Of a stretch of DNA of 64,000 bases, positions 49,350 through 61,699 are shown one piece after another; position 1 is the first letter of the stretch; each line of letters starts with the position of its first letter. Below the pieces are notes generated by a model. It did not search any database, was not told where the DNA came from, and saw only the letters and a program-made list of their open reading frames with translations. The position numbers were made by a program, and so were the translations under genes. The stretch is from Chrysogorgia sp. JL179-B06. Lineage: Eukaryota > Cnidaria > Anthozoa > Scleralcyonacea > Chrysogorgiidae. Location: positions 2,215,001 to 2,279,000 of the forward strand of contig JAYKKM010000351.1 of the NCBI GenBank assembly GCA_035772405.1, written 5' to 3'.

Positions 49350-51019
49350 ACGAATGGTTGTTCACAGTGAGTTGCATCCAATTGCCTTTTGCTTTTTGCT
49401 AGTAATATAGCTCGCCATGAGAGTGAGTATTTACATATTTAGTAAGGACTGAATCTTCATTTTACTAATGCATGTACCTGAATTTAAAATTTTTATTCTT
49501 TTTAAATTTGTAATTAGTTGTCTCTGTTGTGAAACAGCAAACGCAATCATCCATACTACCGCATTTTACTAATGGACACGAATAGTTAACAATTCGTTAA
49601 AGGATGAGTGTCCAGCTAATGCTTTGCGCGCTCACAAGCTTGCTCGCGGCCATTTTTTGGGCCACGAAATTGAAAAGGTAAACCAATCCTTCGATATCTG
49701 AGCAATCCTTGCCGTAAATTACTCAAATTGTGGTATTCGTAAGAGCAGAGATAATGTAGTAAGTTATTATTGTCATATTTTTGATAGTATTTGATTACAC
49801 TCGGTGCGCCGCGGAATTGTGTTTTGAGACAGGTATCCGTCGCTCGTTTTTTGTCGTTTGATGCGTGAATTTCAAGTTTTCCTTCAAGACCGCAGTTTCC
49901 TGGCAAAGCCAATAGTATAAGATCCTTATATTCCATATATTCTATGAATAGAGGAACAGATATTACGCTAGAAACGAAGGCTCACTGCTGTAAATCGCTG
50001 TATTGGACAAGGCCGTTGTAATCGAAGCCGTTGAGAATAGAACACGCTGACAGACGACGCGTAGAGTGTGGTTCACAATATTCGACAAACTCGGAGTTAA
50101 ACATCACTACAAACTGATTTGAAGACTTTTAACAGCTTATTATGCCGTAAGAAGATAACAAAACAACAAGAAAACGTAATAAACCGAGCTAGTTAGAAGC
50201 CAGTTTCCCAAATCAAAACAATAACACAAGCGCGCAAAGCATTAGCTGGACACTCATCCTTTAAGTCGTACGGCATGTTGTAAAACATGGACTGATAAAA
50301 CATGGACTGGACTGGACTGATAAAACATGGACTGATAAAACATGGGCTGGACTGGACTGATAAAAAATGTACGAGTCGTTCCATTCATGTCATCATGACG
50401 ATCCCTAAACGAGACTTCACGACTCGTAAGACACCATTCTGAATCCAGTCAAGTGTGTGCCAATATAGAGAGTGTTACTTACGTGTATTAAAAACCCCAA
50501 TCAATGTATCGCTTGAAATCGCTGAATGACAATTAAGTTAAATGATTAAACCAACTTAATAATGTATGTATATATCACTGTATCGCTTGAAAGCGCTGAA
50601 TGATCACAATTAAGTTAAATGCGATTAAATCCACTCAATATATGTGTGAAAATGTGCAGTGTTGCCTCGTTCTTTAAAAACCCCAAAGCCTTGTTCTTTA
50701 AAAACTCCATTTCAATATGACAGACAATATGGCGGTTGGAGTTTTAAAATACTCTGCTAAACTCGTCCAATTTCTGCTTATTATTCGTCAGCTCAACTGA
50801 CGTTATATTTGTATATATTGTAAGCGGAGATAAGACGCTGGGTACGAGGTTGGGGATTTACTTAAATTTATAGTAATAATACTTGCATTTATATTGTATT
50901 AATTATTAAACACAAATTTTACGAAAATATAAAAATGCTAGTTTAACAAAAATCATGCTGCATAGACAGTGTTTTGAATATATAGCAAAGTGAAAAGGTG
51001 GTAAACTGCCAAGAATTTA
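49350..51019. other. Unassigned, short tandem repeats
   Basis: 50285-50370 repeats GGACTGATAAAACATG and GGACTGGACT. 50500-50640 is an imperfect 90-bp duplication (TGTATCGCTTGAAATCGCTG). The segments AATGCTTTGCGCGC at 49618 and GCGCGCAAAGCATT at 50229, with AGGATGAGTGTCCAGCTAAT beside them in inverted order, form a terminal inverted repeat, so 49600-50265 may be a small DNA element of about 660 bp. Confidence 0.45.
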
Positions 51020-51070
51020 GTGACGAAACTCTGACGTTTCGAGCGGAGCCCTTCATCAGAGTAAGACGAG
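51020..51070 (-). ncRNA. Hammerhead ribozyme
   Basis: Minus strand. Core CTGATGA at 51059-51053, stem II GGGC/GCTC, GAAAC at 51040-51036, GTC. The downstream part (50985-51020) matches the unit at 38846-38885 base for base over most of its length (TTCGTCACTAAATTCTTGGC). Stem I is slightly weaker than in the 38.8-kb copy because of one inserted base. Confidence 0.72.
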
Positions 51071-51989
51071 ATGAAATAAAATAAATAGGGCTGATATATA
51101 TTTATATATGCCAAAAGGGTGTCACAAGTAGATGCGAATGAGATGCGAAAAGTTAAATAATTTGCTATTTTTATACAGTCGATCAGAGGGGGAGGGAGAA
51201 ATGACAGGTCCGATATTAAGGGGATTATGCGATAGTAAAGCAGTAAGAAACAAAAACTTGAAAAGGAATGAAAGTGTATAAGCTAATAATAAAAAAGTTC
51301 CAAGCAAACTAAAATAACAAAAAACTTGTAGGAAATTAAATAAAAGAAAAACGTTCGTTAAGACCAAGAGGATGTGTGGTGCAAGTTTAAAAATAGGTAC
51401 GCAACGCGTACATGTGTCTACTGGATTTTTCTATTTACATCTAGAAGGCTAGTGTGAAATATTAGCCGTTACAGAAACGCGTGCCGAATAGGGAATTTGC
51501 AAATTTTGTACTGAAAACAGCATGGTAGATTAGCATAGTAACATGTAGATTTAAAACTAGAAAAAGATAAGTTAGGCACAGCTTGCATATTGCATTGGTT
51601 CTGTTGAGGAGTACACAAGCATTGTAATTTTAACTTTGCCATTAGGCATAAACAATAACTGGGTCCCAAGGATGCTGTAATTTCCAAATTCCAATAATTA
51701 AATAATTGTTATCATCAATCTCATTAATAGTGAAATGGAAAGATTTTTTATCACTCAAGATAATTCATGTTTCTGGCAAAAAATCATATTCCTTATATTT
51801 ACTTCAGTTATATACTTGGGTAGCGAAAGTACGCCGAAAGCGTTTAATTTTAGCTTATAGTACACATAATTGTTGGTTTGAGGGGCTCTTTGAAAAACCA
51901 ACCTCATCAAATAGGGTATTGATAATTAACATGCAGATCAGCTGTACATTTCAAGGAACCTGGTTTCTAGTTTTTTTGGTACAGTAATT
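51071..51989. other. Unassigned
   Basis: No exon, RNA gene or recognised repeat. Short open frames have no domain. Confidence 0.4.
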
Positions 51990-52690
51990 ACTTGGCCTAC
52001 TGTGGTAGCCGAGTCTAGGTTTCGGTGTTTTTGTTTTTATTTTTTTGTGGTCGAGATATGGCCCCAACAGGCTTTGCGAAACTGAGGCATATGACACAGC
52101 CTCCGTGCCTCCGCCAGCATCCTGGGGACGAGAGTACACAATAATGGCGATTTCTCACATATTCAGCATACTTGAGACACAATAATGACGATTTCTTAAT
52201 ACACAAATAATGGCGATTTCTAGCATTCTCACATATTTAGAAAACAAATAAATTAATAAAAAATAAATTAATAAAAATAATAAATTTGAGATGGGCACCC
52301 TATGTTTGCAACATGAATTTAATACACTGTTGACCTATTTATATAGCTAGCTGTGTATTTATTGTTCATATATTATTACTCGGGCTACTGTCCGAGTCTA
52401 AGTTTCGGTGGCATTCCTGCATTTTTTTTATTATTATTTTTATTTTTCGGGTCGATAAATTGCAATTATTACATCATCCCGATATGCTTTGCGAAACCAT
52501 GAGGCACTGTGCATATCTTTATGTATGCGTCATCTTCTTTGGTCACTAGCTATTGCTCGAGTGTTCGCTCAAACTATATCCAAATAAATATAGTAAATTG
52601 CTCGAGTGTTCGCTCAAACTATATCCAAATAAATATAGTAAATTTGTGACAAGATTCATAAGGAATGTGGCTGGCATCATAAACACGCTA
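51990..52690 (+). repeat. Dispersed repeat family, two partial copies
   Basis: Each starts with a small hairpin-like CTACTGT...CCGAGTCTA, then TTTCGGTG, a T-rich run, CGGGTCGATA, CATCCCGATATGCTTTGCGA. The first copy (51999-52140) is short; the second (52378-52690) includes a 44-bp tandem duplication (TTGCTCGAGTGTTCGCTCAA). The family also occurs at 43108. Confidence 0.6.
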
Positions 52691-52779
52691 CAATCGCACA
52701 TGCCGATCGCGGTAGACCCACACTAATGATGACGCGAGCGATTTTGGAACGGGTTGGTCCGTGATCTCAATGAATTTAC

Positions 52780-53260
52780 AATACAACTGAGTAAGCTAGC
52801 AAAATAAACTTTACGTATGTTATAGACAGATAAATTATCTTTCTTTCAAGGTATGATAGAGCTTGTACGCTTCATTATTTCTCAATAAAACGTTCGAAGT
52901 AAACGGCTTAAAATACGACAGACTTATTCAAAATAGCGGCAATATTGTTTATTTTGTACATGTTCGTTTTTAGGCTTTTTTTAGGAAAACTAAGTAAGCT
53001 ACAACAATATTTTTTAGACAGATAAATTATCTTTCTTTTAAGGTATGATAGACCACCTTGTAAAATTTACTTTTTCTCAACAAAACGTTCGAAGAGCGCC
53101 TTATAATATATATGCAAACATATAATTTGGCTGCCATCTTCAAAAACAGCATCGTAATTTAACCCGTATACGTCGAACGTTTTCTTGACAAATAATCAAC
53201 CCTACAAGCTCTCTTATACCTTAAAACAAAGATAATTTATCTGTCAACAACATACGTAAA
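52780..53260. repeat. Foldback/tandem repeat with GATAAATTATCTTTCTTTC
   Basis: The block AGACAGATAAATTATCTTTC plus AAGGTATGATAGA and CTCAATAAAACGTTCGAAG occurs twice direct (52830, 53018) and once inverted (53170-53260). It shares sequence with the centre of the element at 24030-24772. Confidence 0.65.
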
Positions 53261-54239
53261 CGTTCAGATTTTAAAGCGCAATATCGAACATGCGTGTATG
53301 TTGTTTATCGTAATCAAGCGCGGGGTTTCCACTGAGCGCTTCGAAAACATTTGTTATTACATCAGAAATTTAAATTTTAAAAGTACTTCTACATGCTCAT
53401 ACAATTTAATACTTTTCAGCTGACTCAACGCTTTCTACCCAATCTGAGATTGTAATTCTTGCGTAATAACCATTGTTCCCATCAGTGATTTGTAAACCAA
53501 TGAGCGCCCGCATCCATGCTGTAAAACACGCTGTAAATAGCAAAAGCTCGATTTTGGGAGTTCTTTTGGACCTTTAGACGAGGTTCAACATTCAAATGAC
53601 TTCTTTCATCACTTCTGTTACTGTTCTGAGGTAACTGTAATATGTTTATACATAAAAAAGTGTTGTTTATTGTTATGTCTATATACAAAGTATTAGTCGA
53701 TGCTATTAAATCAACAGTTGATTGTTTCATATGCAATGAATGTTGCCATCGAATAATCTGTTTCACTTTATATTTTACCTGTAAGCTTAAATGGGGCTCC
53801 AAAATGTTGTGGGTTATCAGTAAGTCTGTATCGATATTTGTTCATATTATACGAATGTTTACAAATGAACATAGTGTATAAATCTCTGACACCCATACCA
53901 ACTATCAAAATCAAAATATTGTTTATGGCCAGGAGCCTCCACTTTTTTCCAAATATTCTTATTTTATTTTAGAATATTTAAAGATACTTTGAAAAAGTAA
54001 TTATATGTAAGTGCATTTCAATTTTAAGAAACAAATAGTCTTGCAGCCATGCCCAAATAATTATTAGTGGCTACACGAGCTTTGTTGGAGGATGTGTTTG
54101 CTGCAGGCTTGCAGCAAATCTGCTGACAGTTTGTAGTAAACTATTTATTTTGTCAACGCTTAATTACAAGCTTGCGGCCAGTAAGTTTGTTAAGGCCACG
54201 CTTTTTTATTTGTTGGATAACGGATTTTGCTCACCAATA
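53261..54239. other. Unassigned
   Basis: No exon or known repeat recognised; AT-rich. The open frames at 53482-53881 on both strands lack family features. Confidence 0.4.
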
Positions 54240-54640
54240 TTAAAGGGCGGGAGGGCAAAAAAAAAAAGTATTGTCCAATATTATCCAATGTTGCTGTGTT
54301 ACATTAATTCCCTCATTTGCATGAATGCAAACCTCTGCAATAGGATCCTCTGTGTTAACTTCAATCCTCGAAACGATATCGCTAGTGGTTTCGCCTCTTT
54401 TACAGCTTGTAAAAGTTTTCGGTCTTAGAATTTTTGCACCTTTTTTAATGTCATCACCTCCGTCGGCCATGTTTCCACTGCATGTTTCACACACATGGTC
54501 ACGTGGCCATGCGTGACATACCGTATATCACGGTGTATAAGTCGATTTTCTACTCGACTTATACGAAGGGTCACGAAATCATAGAACGGATAAACTAGTA
54601 CCCAGTCCTCTCGATAGTACACATTCGGCATTTCATGCTA
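54240..54640 (-). CDS. Probable DNA-transposon 5' end with N-terminal coding frame
   Basis: Minus strand. A hairpin GTATAAGTCGA/TCGACTTATAC (54535-54566) with ACCGTATATCACGGTG looks like the terminal region of a DNA element. Inward, ATG at about 54470 starts MADGGDDIKKGAKILRPKTF, then GETTSDIVSRIEVNTEDPIA and VCIHANEGINVTQQHW. Protein-like composition; I do not recognise the domain. The frame stays open into AT-rich sequence to 54240, so the real 3' boundary (splice donor or truncation) is unclear. Confidence 0.35.
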
Positions 54641-54686
54641 ACTCCTGATGCATAAATATAATTATTATATGACTATTTTCGTGAGC

Positions 54687-54750
54687 GGTCCGGAACGTGA
54701 AATCCGGCAATTTGATTGGTTCCTGAGCGGTCCGGAATCTGCCGTTCCGG
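54687..54750. repeat. GAGCGGTCCGGA foldback module
   Basis: GTGAGCGGTCCGGAACG, then TTTGATTGGTTCCTGAGCGG, TCCGGAATCTGCCGTTCCGGA: two direct copies of GAGCGGTCCGGAA and one inverted TTCCGGAC. Related to 47885-47975. Confidence 0.55.
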
Positions 54751-55224
54751 ACTGCTGACAGTTGCTGACAGTGAGAATTTTATAAACAAAATGAAAGTCA
54801 TGTCATTATACGCAACAAGATGGATAATAATTTCAGAACTACTCATTGTTGAAATATATCGTGCAGGTATGTTGTTAGAAATTTTATAAGCTTTCATTTG
54901 ATGTATAGCTCAGGTTTCCGCGTTATGTGAAACTTTTTAAAATGTCCAAAACGTTCGTAACATTGTTCGTGATAATATAACATGTACTTCTCGCAGGTAA
55001 TGTAGAATTTCAGGTGGGTTTTTTCAACTATACTTAACGCACAACCTTGAACAATATGTCAAACAAAAGCAAATGAAAAATGCTTTTCGAGGTAGAAATT
55101 TTAGGAATCTAGCTAAACGGAAAGTACTTTAAAAATTGGAAAACATCTCTGCCATTTTGGTTTAGTTCGCAAGAAAGATGGTGGCGAATACGAGCCTAAC
55201 ACTGTAGAGTTTTCACAGAACGTT

Positions 55225-55400
55225 CACAACATTTGTGGTCATATAATAAACTACTTATTGACCTCGCTTGTTCGGTCTGTACTAGTGAAATATCGGACCT
55301 CCGTTTTCTGCATGGACCTCGGCTCGCTGCGCTCGCTCGGTCCGTACTAAAAACATCGGCCCGATATTTCACTAGTACAGACCTCACGCTCGGTCAATAA
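55225..55400. repeat. Foldback repeat, about 60-bp arms
   Basis: ACTACTTATTGACC...GTCTGTACTAGTGAAATATC pairs with GATATTTCACTAGTACAGAC...GGTCAATAAGTAGT; the centre holds CTCGGCTCGCTGCGCTCGCT. Adjacent to the pogo-like relic that follows. Confidence 0.7.
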
Positions 55401-55424
55401 GTAGTAAATACAACATCGTAATGC

Positions 55425-55650
55425 CGTTAAAACGAAGAAAGTAAGAATCATTGCGTTTCAAATTAAAGGTTGTAGAGACTTTGCCGAAAACTCAAACAAC
55501 TCTGCTGCTCGACGTAAGTATGACGTTAACGAAAAGCTTGTTCGAGACTGGCGGAAACAACAAGAGAATATTCAGAAGTTATCGAGGACAAAATGCGCTA
55601 TTGCCACCAGTCGAAACTCGAAGAACAGCTAGCCAAGTGGATAGATGATT
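55425..55650 (+). pseudogene. pogo-like transposase N-terminus (Brinker-type DNA-binding domain)
   Basis: The frame reads KKVRIIAFQIKGCRDFAENS, NNSAARRKYDVNEKLVRDWR and KQQENIQKLSRTKCAI. After a shift near 55605 it reads SKLEEQLAKWIDDFF. The AxxYxxxEKxVRDWRKQxxxL pattern, then xxKCA and LExxLxxWI, is the Brinker-like HTH followed by the CENP-B-type HTH found at the N-terminus of pogo/Tigger-like transposases. The DDE catalytic domain is absent. The preceding foldback may be the element's end. Confidence 0.6.
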
Positions 55651-55662
55651 TCTTTATATTAA

Positions 55663-56600
55663 AACTAGAAATACGTTATACGCAACACCCCTCGCCCGCT
55701 TACTGTTTGAAACTTTTATAGCATAGTTGCTAATTTACTACGGTAATACAGTACTGTAGTTATGCACTTTGTCCTAGTGACGTCATCAGCGTTCAATAAT
55801 TTTTGTTTTGGACACCTCCGTTCAATAATTCACAGTATTCGACGGAATTGGGGAACAGTGTTAAGATGAACTGGTACTTTGTGTTAGGTATGCAAAATGG
55901 TTGCAACATTTCATTGGTCTGCAGATTACACCAGTCACAAGTGATTGATGTGGCGATGCGCCGTGCCCCTTGCAAGGTCACGGGCTATTTGCCCCCCTTC
56001 TCATTTATAGGGGTCAATTTGGTTTTAATAAGGCATACAGTATTAGGGATCCCGATTGTTGGTGAGGAGAAATGGCAGAGAAACTGACTTTTCCTAAGTC
56101 TGGACATGAAACTGATCGGTTAATAGAAACCCTAGGATTGTTGTTATTTAAGAAATATCTTGAAGGCATTTTACCACCATTTCTAAAGAACTATTTTAAT
56201 CTCAATGAATTTGTACATTGCATACATGTAAGAGCATTATCTAATATCTATTGCCTTAATTGACAATACTACATTTGTAGGATTTATACAACTCTCAAGT
56301 TATAATTAGTTTTTGTAACATATTGTACATTACTACATATATATGAATATGTGTAATAAATTTATATTTGTAATAAATAATAATTGTAATTTGTTAGGAA
56401 ACAGGACCCCGTCAATACCAGTGTTAGCATTGAACAGGCTATCCTGTATTTTTATTAGTATTATTAATAATGCCTAAACTTTTCCCAATCCCAGAGTGTT
56501 GTCAGACCTCTTATTCTGCCTGGAAAACCTCTATTGCTTTCATAATATTAAATGCACATATATAACCTATATTCAGGATGACATATGTCTTCTTAGTCTT
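55663..56600 (+). repeat. Repeat R1 copy C, diverged
   Basis: Begins ACTAGAAATACGTTATACGC like copies A and B and contains both conserved blocks: GIPIVG-like around 56050 and FPKSGHETDRLIETLGL (56084-56140). It retains the segment between CATTTTA and CCTTAATTGACAAT that is missing at the piggyBac site of copy A. Ends near 56590 in ATATAACCTATATTCAGGAT, also found in copies A and B. Confidence 0.6.
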
Positions 56601-59084
56601 TATAAATATAGTGTTTTTTGTTTATACCCCCTCGCCCATTTCAATGTTGATTTCTACACAGAAAATTGAACCAAAAGTGGTTTCTTGCAATTAGGAACAA
56701 CATTGCACAGCAGGTCAGGGATTAAACGTCATTAAACGTTATTAAATTTACGTCATTAAACCTTCAGGATCCCTAACCCTAGCTCGTATACCTGTAGGAC
56801 CTCAAACCCTAATTAGTATTCATTTTATAATGCATTATTATGCATACGTCACTCAGCTTCAAGTCTCCCCTAGTAGTCTCACACCGCTCTCATTTCCGAC
56901 ACCTTCCGAAGTTGATTTCCGAAGGCATTACGTCATTATCAAAAGGTAGCTCTTATTGCTTTTAATAATATAAGAAACGCCTTTGTAATTATACACTTCG
57001 CCTCCCTACGGCAATGTGAATGTGGGACAGTAGGCAGCCCGAGAGCAGCGCATGCGCCATGGATATGATATGGGATGAACTAAAGAGAGTAATGAAGAAG
57101 CATTTTAAACCTTCAAAATAACTGGTGTCACGATCAACAGAGATTTATAAGATGACCTTTGCGATCAATTTAGATCTTCGACAGTTCTCCGAATATATGA
57201 ACCAACAGAGATTTATACGATTGCCTCGTTGAAACACCGGTTAGATATTCGATAGATCTACACAAATAAGAACCCGCTTTACGAAGGTTATGGAGGCTAG
57301 TATATTTAAAAAAATCACGGAGTCGAACGAATCATAACGGCTTTTACGAATGTACCGGACTTTACGGCTTTACGATTTTACTTTTCTTTAGATTATCAAA
57401 CCATTCGAGAAGCCGTACGATGAACGAATTCAAACGTATTGATTTGCCTAAGCAAAATCAAACTTTACTATGCATCTATAGACATTGGTATATATTATAA
57501 TAGCTATTAGATTATTCAAGAGATTGACTTGTCAAACGAAGCGAAGGCTGAATGCGCGTGGGTCGTTAAGAGTCATTAGTGGTGCAACTGACAAATATTT
57601 GCATGACTTGGGAATAATTATTTACTTGAGGTATACATTAGGATTTTATGGGTAAACATTAGTGAATATGGGATAATGAGGGTCATAAACAGGATAGAGT
57701 AAGCGGGCAAATTCACACGGAAAATTGGTGTTGCCATAGTAAAAATACGTTGCGTCGAAAGAAAGTGATTATCAGTAGCGAAAGGGTAACCATATTCAAC
57801 TCAACTGAATAGTTTAGTTCTCTACATAGAATTTATATGAATTAAGTTTACGACATGGCCCGGAGGGCTATTTCCATGGTCCTTTGGCCCTATCTCTAAG
57901 ATACGCCCTTCAAAATTGGCCCCGGGGGCCTTTTTTGGGGCCCTGTGGCCCTTTTGACAAATACGTCTTGATGTGCCCGGTCGCCCCTTACCCCTAAATC
58001 ATTCCATACCCTCACCTGATCCCTCATTTTATCGAACCTATTTGTTATAAATAACCCGTATAATCCGTTTGTTATAAACTATGCGATAATCTTTAGTCTC
58101 GCTCCTTGTCATGCATTTTGTTACGCCGAGTAATCATTTCGGGAGAATTATCACATATCTGGCCTTCGTTTATTGATTAAGCAATTCCTATGTCGATGAA
58201 ATACTTCAGGAAGCAGTGTGAACAACTGTTAAGTATTTAAAACGTATGGAAGGCAATGCTTTCAAAGCGTTGCTAAGCCAACTTATCCTGCAGCTGATAT
58301 TTGCATATTTCGCCTTCGAGCATGCGTGTGGGAGGGTGATTAAAAGATCATTAAGGATTGAAACAAAGAAGCGGCTATTTGCGATATTCGCCTTTTGCGT
58401 ATAGGATTTGAGGAAATTTCTTGCGTGGAATTCAATTATCAGCTATTTTTGAGTCCTCTATACAGATTCTACATGAACCAAAACCAATTCGTCTATTTAC
58501 GATAATATCTGTGAGCAATGATCGCTTAGATTCGGTTACTAGAACGACCACATAAACAACGAAGCGAGTGTATTTAAACCATTGAATCGAACGAGTCAAA
58601 GCGGTATCAGTGTTTGCCGTGAAAAAAGTGTAACATTCGCAAAACGCTCGTTAATCAACCAACATTATTTCAAAATATGTAAATATTTAGTATATTTATA
58701 CGCGCACGTGGAGAAGAGCGTTCATGCAGATGAATACATAATAAACTTTCAATCCTGGACCAGTAAATTCGATTTTGTGACCGATAGTCACAACGTATTT
58801 CCAAAAGGCAAATGACGTTATTCGGGATTTCGAAATAACAATCGCAACAACGTTGCTGCGAAGTATACTTGTGGACTATATATGTGGACTGACAAAATAC
58901 ATTTGTCGACTGAAACTATTAAGCATTTCTGCATTATTATTATTATTATTATTATAGAACTATAGAACATTCGTAAAGTCACTTACTTAGTCATACATGC
59001 TTTTAGATAAGTGATAATACGTGTTGTGCTGTGTAGGCAGTGTAGAAATACAAATCAAATATCAGAAAAGGTTTATGCACTGCC

Positions 59085-59135
59085 GAAATAACTTGTAACT
59101 TTCGAGTGGCGAAGGCCCTTCGTCAGAGAGCCACG
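59085..59135 (-). ncRNA. Hammerhead-like relic, left arm
   Basis: Minus strand. CTGACGA (59126-59120), a GC-rich stem II region (GGGCCTTCGCCACTC) and GAAAG. The core CTGANGA...GAAA is present but stem III and the NUH triplet are unclear, so it is probably a decayed ribozyme. An identical copy lies in the right arm. Confidence 0.4.
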
Positions 59136-59562
59136 TAAAATGAAATAATCACTCAGTTCATAATATTTCACTTTACAGAAGGGGCGCACGAAACGTTAGA
59201 ATTTCATAGACTTGATCCAAATCTGCCTCTTGAAACACCAAGCTAGTTTTAGTGGAGGAATTGTGACACTAAAACGAGATAAGCCATAATACGGCCAAAA
59301 TTATTAGGGTTCATCTCTTAGCGGTGAAAAACACAGGTTCAATCGAACGCTGAATAGCGTGAAGGGAGCGTGATGACCGTATAAACTCCCTCCTACGAAC
59401 GGGCCAAAAGGCCTTATCGGGCCGAAGAAGGCCAGATAGGGCCTAAACGGGCCTAATACACAGACAGAGCGCCGTCTAAATATACGATGGGGGTCCCAAA
59501 GGTACACGAGACTAGGGTTAGGGATCGTAAAGGTGAAAGAGGCTTACTTCGCTCCCTCAGAA

Positions 59563-60229
59563 ACACCAAATGCACCCCCAAACACCCCAAGCGCCCCATC
59601 TCCTTACGAACACCCCGAATGCACCCCCAAATGCCCGGAAACACCAAATACACCCCCGAAACACCCCAAGCGCCCATCTCCTTACGAACACCCCGAATGC
59701 ACCCCCCAAATACCCCGGAAACACCAAATGCACCCCCAAACACCCCAAGCGCCCCATCTCCTTACGAACACCCCGAATGCACCCCCAAATACCCCGGAAA
59801 CACCAAATACACCCCCGAAACACCCCAAGCGCCCCATCTCCTTACGAACACCCCGAATGCACCCCCCAAATACCCCGGAAACACCAAATGCACCCCCAAA
59901 CACCCCAAGCGCCCCATCTCCTTACGAACACCCCGAATGCACCCCCCAAATACCCCGGAAACACCAAATGCACCCCCAAACACCCCAAGCGCCCCATCTC
60001 CTTACGAACACCCCGAATGCACCCCCAAATACCCCGGAAACACCAAATACACCCCCGAAACACCCCAAGCGCCCCATCTCCTTACGAACACCCCGAATGC
60101 ACCCCCCAAATACCCCGGAAACACCAAATGCACCCCCAAACACCCCAAGCGCCCCATCTCCTTACGAACACCCCGAATGCACCCCCCAAATACCCCGGAA
60201 ACACCAAATGCACCCCCAAACACCCCAAG
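59563..60229 (+). repeat. 80-bp minisatellite, left array (about 8 units)
   Basis: Unit: CACCCCAAGCGCCCCATCTC, CTTACGAACACCCCGAATGC, ACCCCCAAATACCCCGGAAA, CACCAAATGCACCCCCAAA. Two variants alternate (AAATGCACCCCCAAAC and AAATACACCCCCGAAAC). C-rich on the plus strand. The consensus contains no stop codon in any plus-strand frame, so three overlapping long open frames appear; these are not evidence of a gene. Confidence 0.9.
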
Positions 60230-60234
60230 CAATT

Positions 60235-60357
60235 GGTAAACTCAGTTCCTTTATCGGTATGAAGTTTCTCGGGACGTCTGCCTTTCTTACATATCTTCTT
60301 AAAGGCTTTAATCAGATTTTCTCCGGATATATTCGAAATAAATGTGAGTTGTGACAC
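60235..60357 (-). pseudogene. Integrase core fragment (Polinton/Maverick type), left copy
   Basis: Minus strand. About 40 residues: SGENLIKAFKKICKKGRRPE then KLHTDKGTEFTN. The TDKGTEF motif, containing the second catalytic Asp of the retroviral-type DDE integrase, preceded by AFKKIxKKxxRPxKL, is characteristic of Polinton/Maverick integrases. The frame runs straight into the 80-bp minisatellite, so the catalytic Glu region and the first Asp are missing. Confidence 0.65.
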
Positions 60358-61435
60358 TAACGACCTCTTAATGACCGTTTCTTTGTCTGTAACATGTGCT
60401 CTTAGTCAAAATTATTCAAATGTATCAGTCTTAGCAACCTAACAAAATGCATGAAAACATTAGTGAAGTCAGCCACATAAACCAAACCGATATATAGTTA
60501 ACCGTGTTACACATTTGTTTCGATTGCATCTACCGTAGATAAGCAATTTTGATAAAGTTTTATTTCGCTTACAGGCAAATCAATACGTTTGAAATCGTTT
60601 GTCGTTCTTCGAATAGCTTGCCGAAGCCTATCTCTTTATCCAAGGAATCGCTTACTTTATACACTAGAGGCATGATGAACTTTGTAAAGTTCTTCTAGGT
60701 AATCACCACAATAGCTATTATAATATTCATATGTTAAATAATTATTACGCTTGTATCTAGATAAGTCAATCCATCTAAAATCGGTGATCGTTCTTCTTAC
60801 AATTTCTTTGATCGTTTCTTCGTTACATGATTCGCTTATATACTTTAAGAATTAAAGGTAAATAGGCAATAATACGGTCAAAGTTATTGACATTCATCTC
60901 TTGCTAAATCATATTCAGATTATTCGGCAGAATTGATCTTTTAAGTTATCGTACAGTCCACGCTGTTTCGTAACATGGTTTGAGTTCATATCTTCGTAGA
61001 TTTGTTGAAGTACTAAAGGATATTTGAACGTAAAAGGCTATCGTATAAACATCTGTTGGTTAAGACACGCGCTAGTATGAAAGTATAAAATGTTTCTTCA
61101 GCATCTCGTTAGTTCATTCTAAATTATAGTATTTAGCCAAGATTGATTGTGCGCATGCGCTGCTTTCGGATTGCCTACTGTCCCACATTCACACTGCCGT
61201 AGCGAGGCGAAGTGTATAGATGCAAAGGCGTTTCTTATATTATTAAAAGCAATAAGAGCTACCTTTTGATAATGACGTAATGCCTTCGGAAATCAAGTTC
61301 GGAAGGAGTCGGCGGCTAATCGGAATTGCCTAACTGACGTAATGGAATCGGATGGGGTTTAAAAGGATAATGACAGGTCCTACAGGTACACGAGCTAGGG
61401 TTAGGGATCCTGAAGGTTTAATGACGTATCTGAAT

Positions 61436-61699
61436 ACATATTTAGGGTTAAGGCTCCCCCTGGAAGACGATAAGTCATGACGTAATGAGACTAGGGTTAG
61501 AGGGTCCTAAAGGAGCCTGAGAACGATGACGTAATCTGAATACTAATGATTAGGGTTAGAGGGTCCCAAAGGAGACAGAGAACGATATGGATGACATAAT
61601 CTGAATACTAATGATTAGGGTTAGAGGGTCCCAAAGGAGCCTGCGAGCCAATAATTAAAAATTGAATATCTAATGAGGCGGCATCCCTTTGGGGCCCAT
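61436..61699. repeat. Spacer of the large palindrome, 60-70-bp subterminal repeats
   Basis: Three copies of a block with CTAGGGTTAGAGGGTCC, AAAGGAGCCTGAGAACGAT and TGACGTAATCTGAATACTAA (61490-61650). The TTAGGGTTAGAGGGTCC motif also appears near 59510 and 63285. Likely subterminal repeats of element B. Confidence 0.6.

Larger units (their letters stand above)
56740..61435. mobile_element. TIR element A (Polinton-type integrase fragment inside)
   Basis: The left end (CGTCATTAAACCTTCAGGAT, CCCTAACCCTAGCTCGT, then CCGAAGTTGATTTCCGAAGG at 56920 and GCCTCCCTACGGCAATGTGA at 57000) is matched in inverted orientation at the right end (61430 back to about 61140). The terminal inverted repeats are therefore at least 300 bp, and the element is about 4.7 kb. 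The interior is mostly non-coding: GGCCC-rich segments at 57860-57960, a hammerhead-like relic, an 80-bp minisatellite and one integrase fragment. No polymerase, ATPase or capsid gene is visible, so if this is a Polinton/Maverick derivative it is a heavily deleted, non-autonomous one. Confidence 0.6.

Noticed and set aside
59487..60354. Three overlapping Pro/Thr/Asn-rich proteins
   Set aside because: The 80-bp unit lacks stops in all three frames; simultaneous openness in three frames argues against coding.
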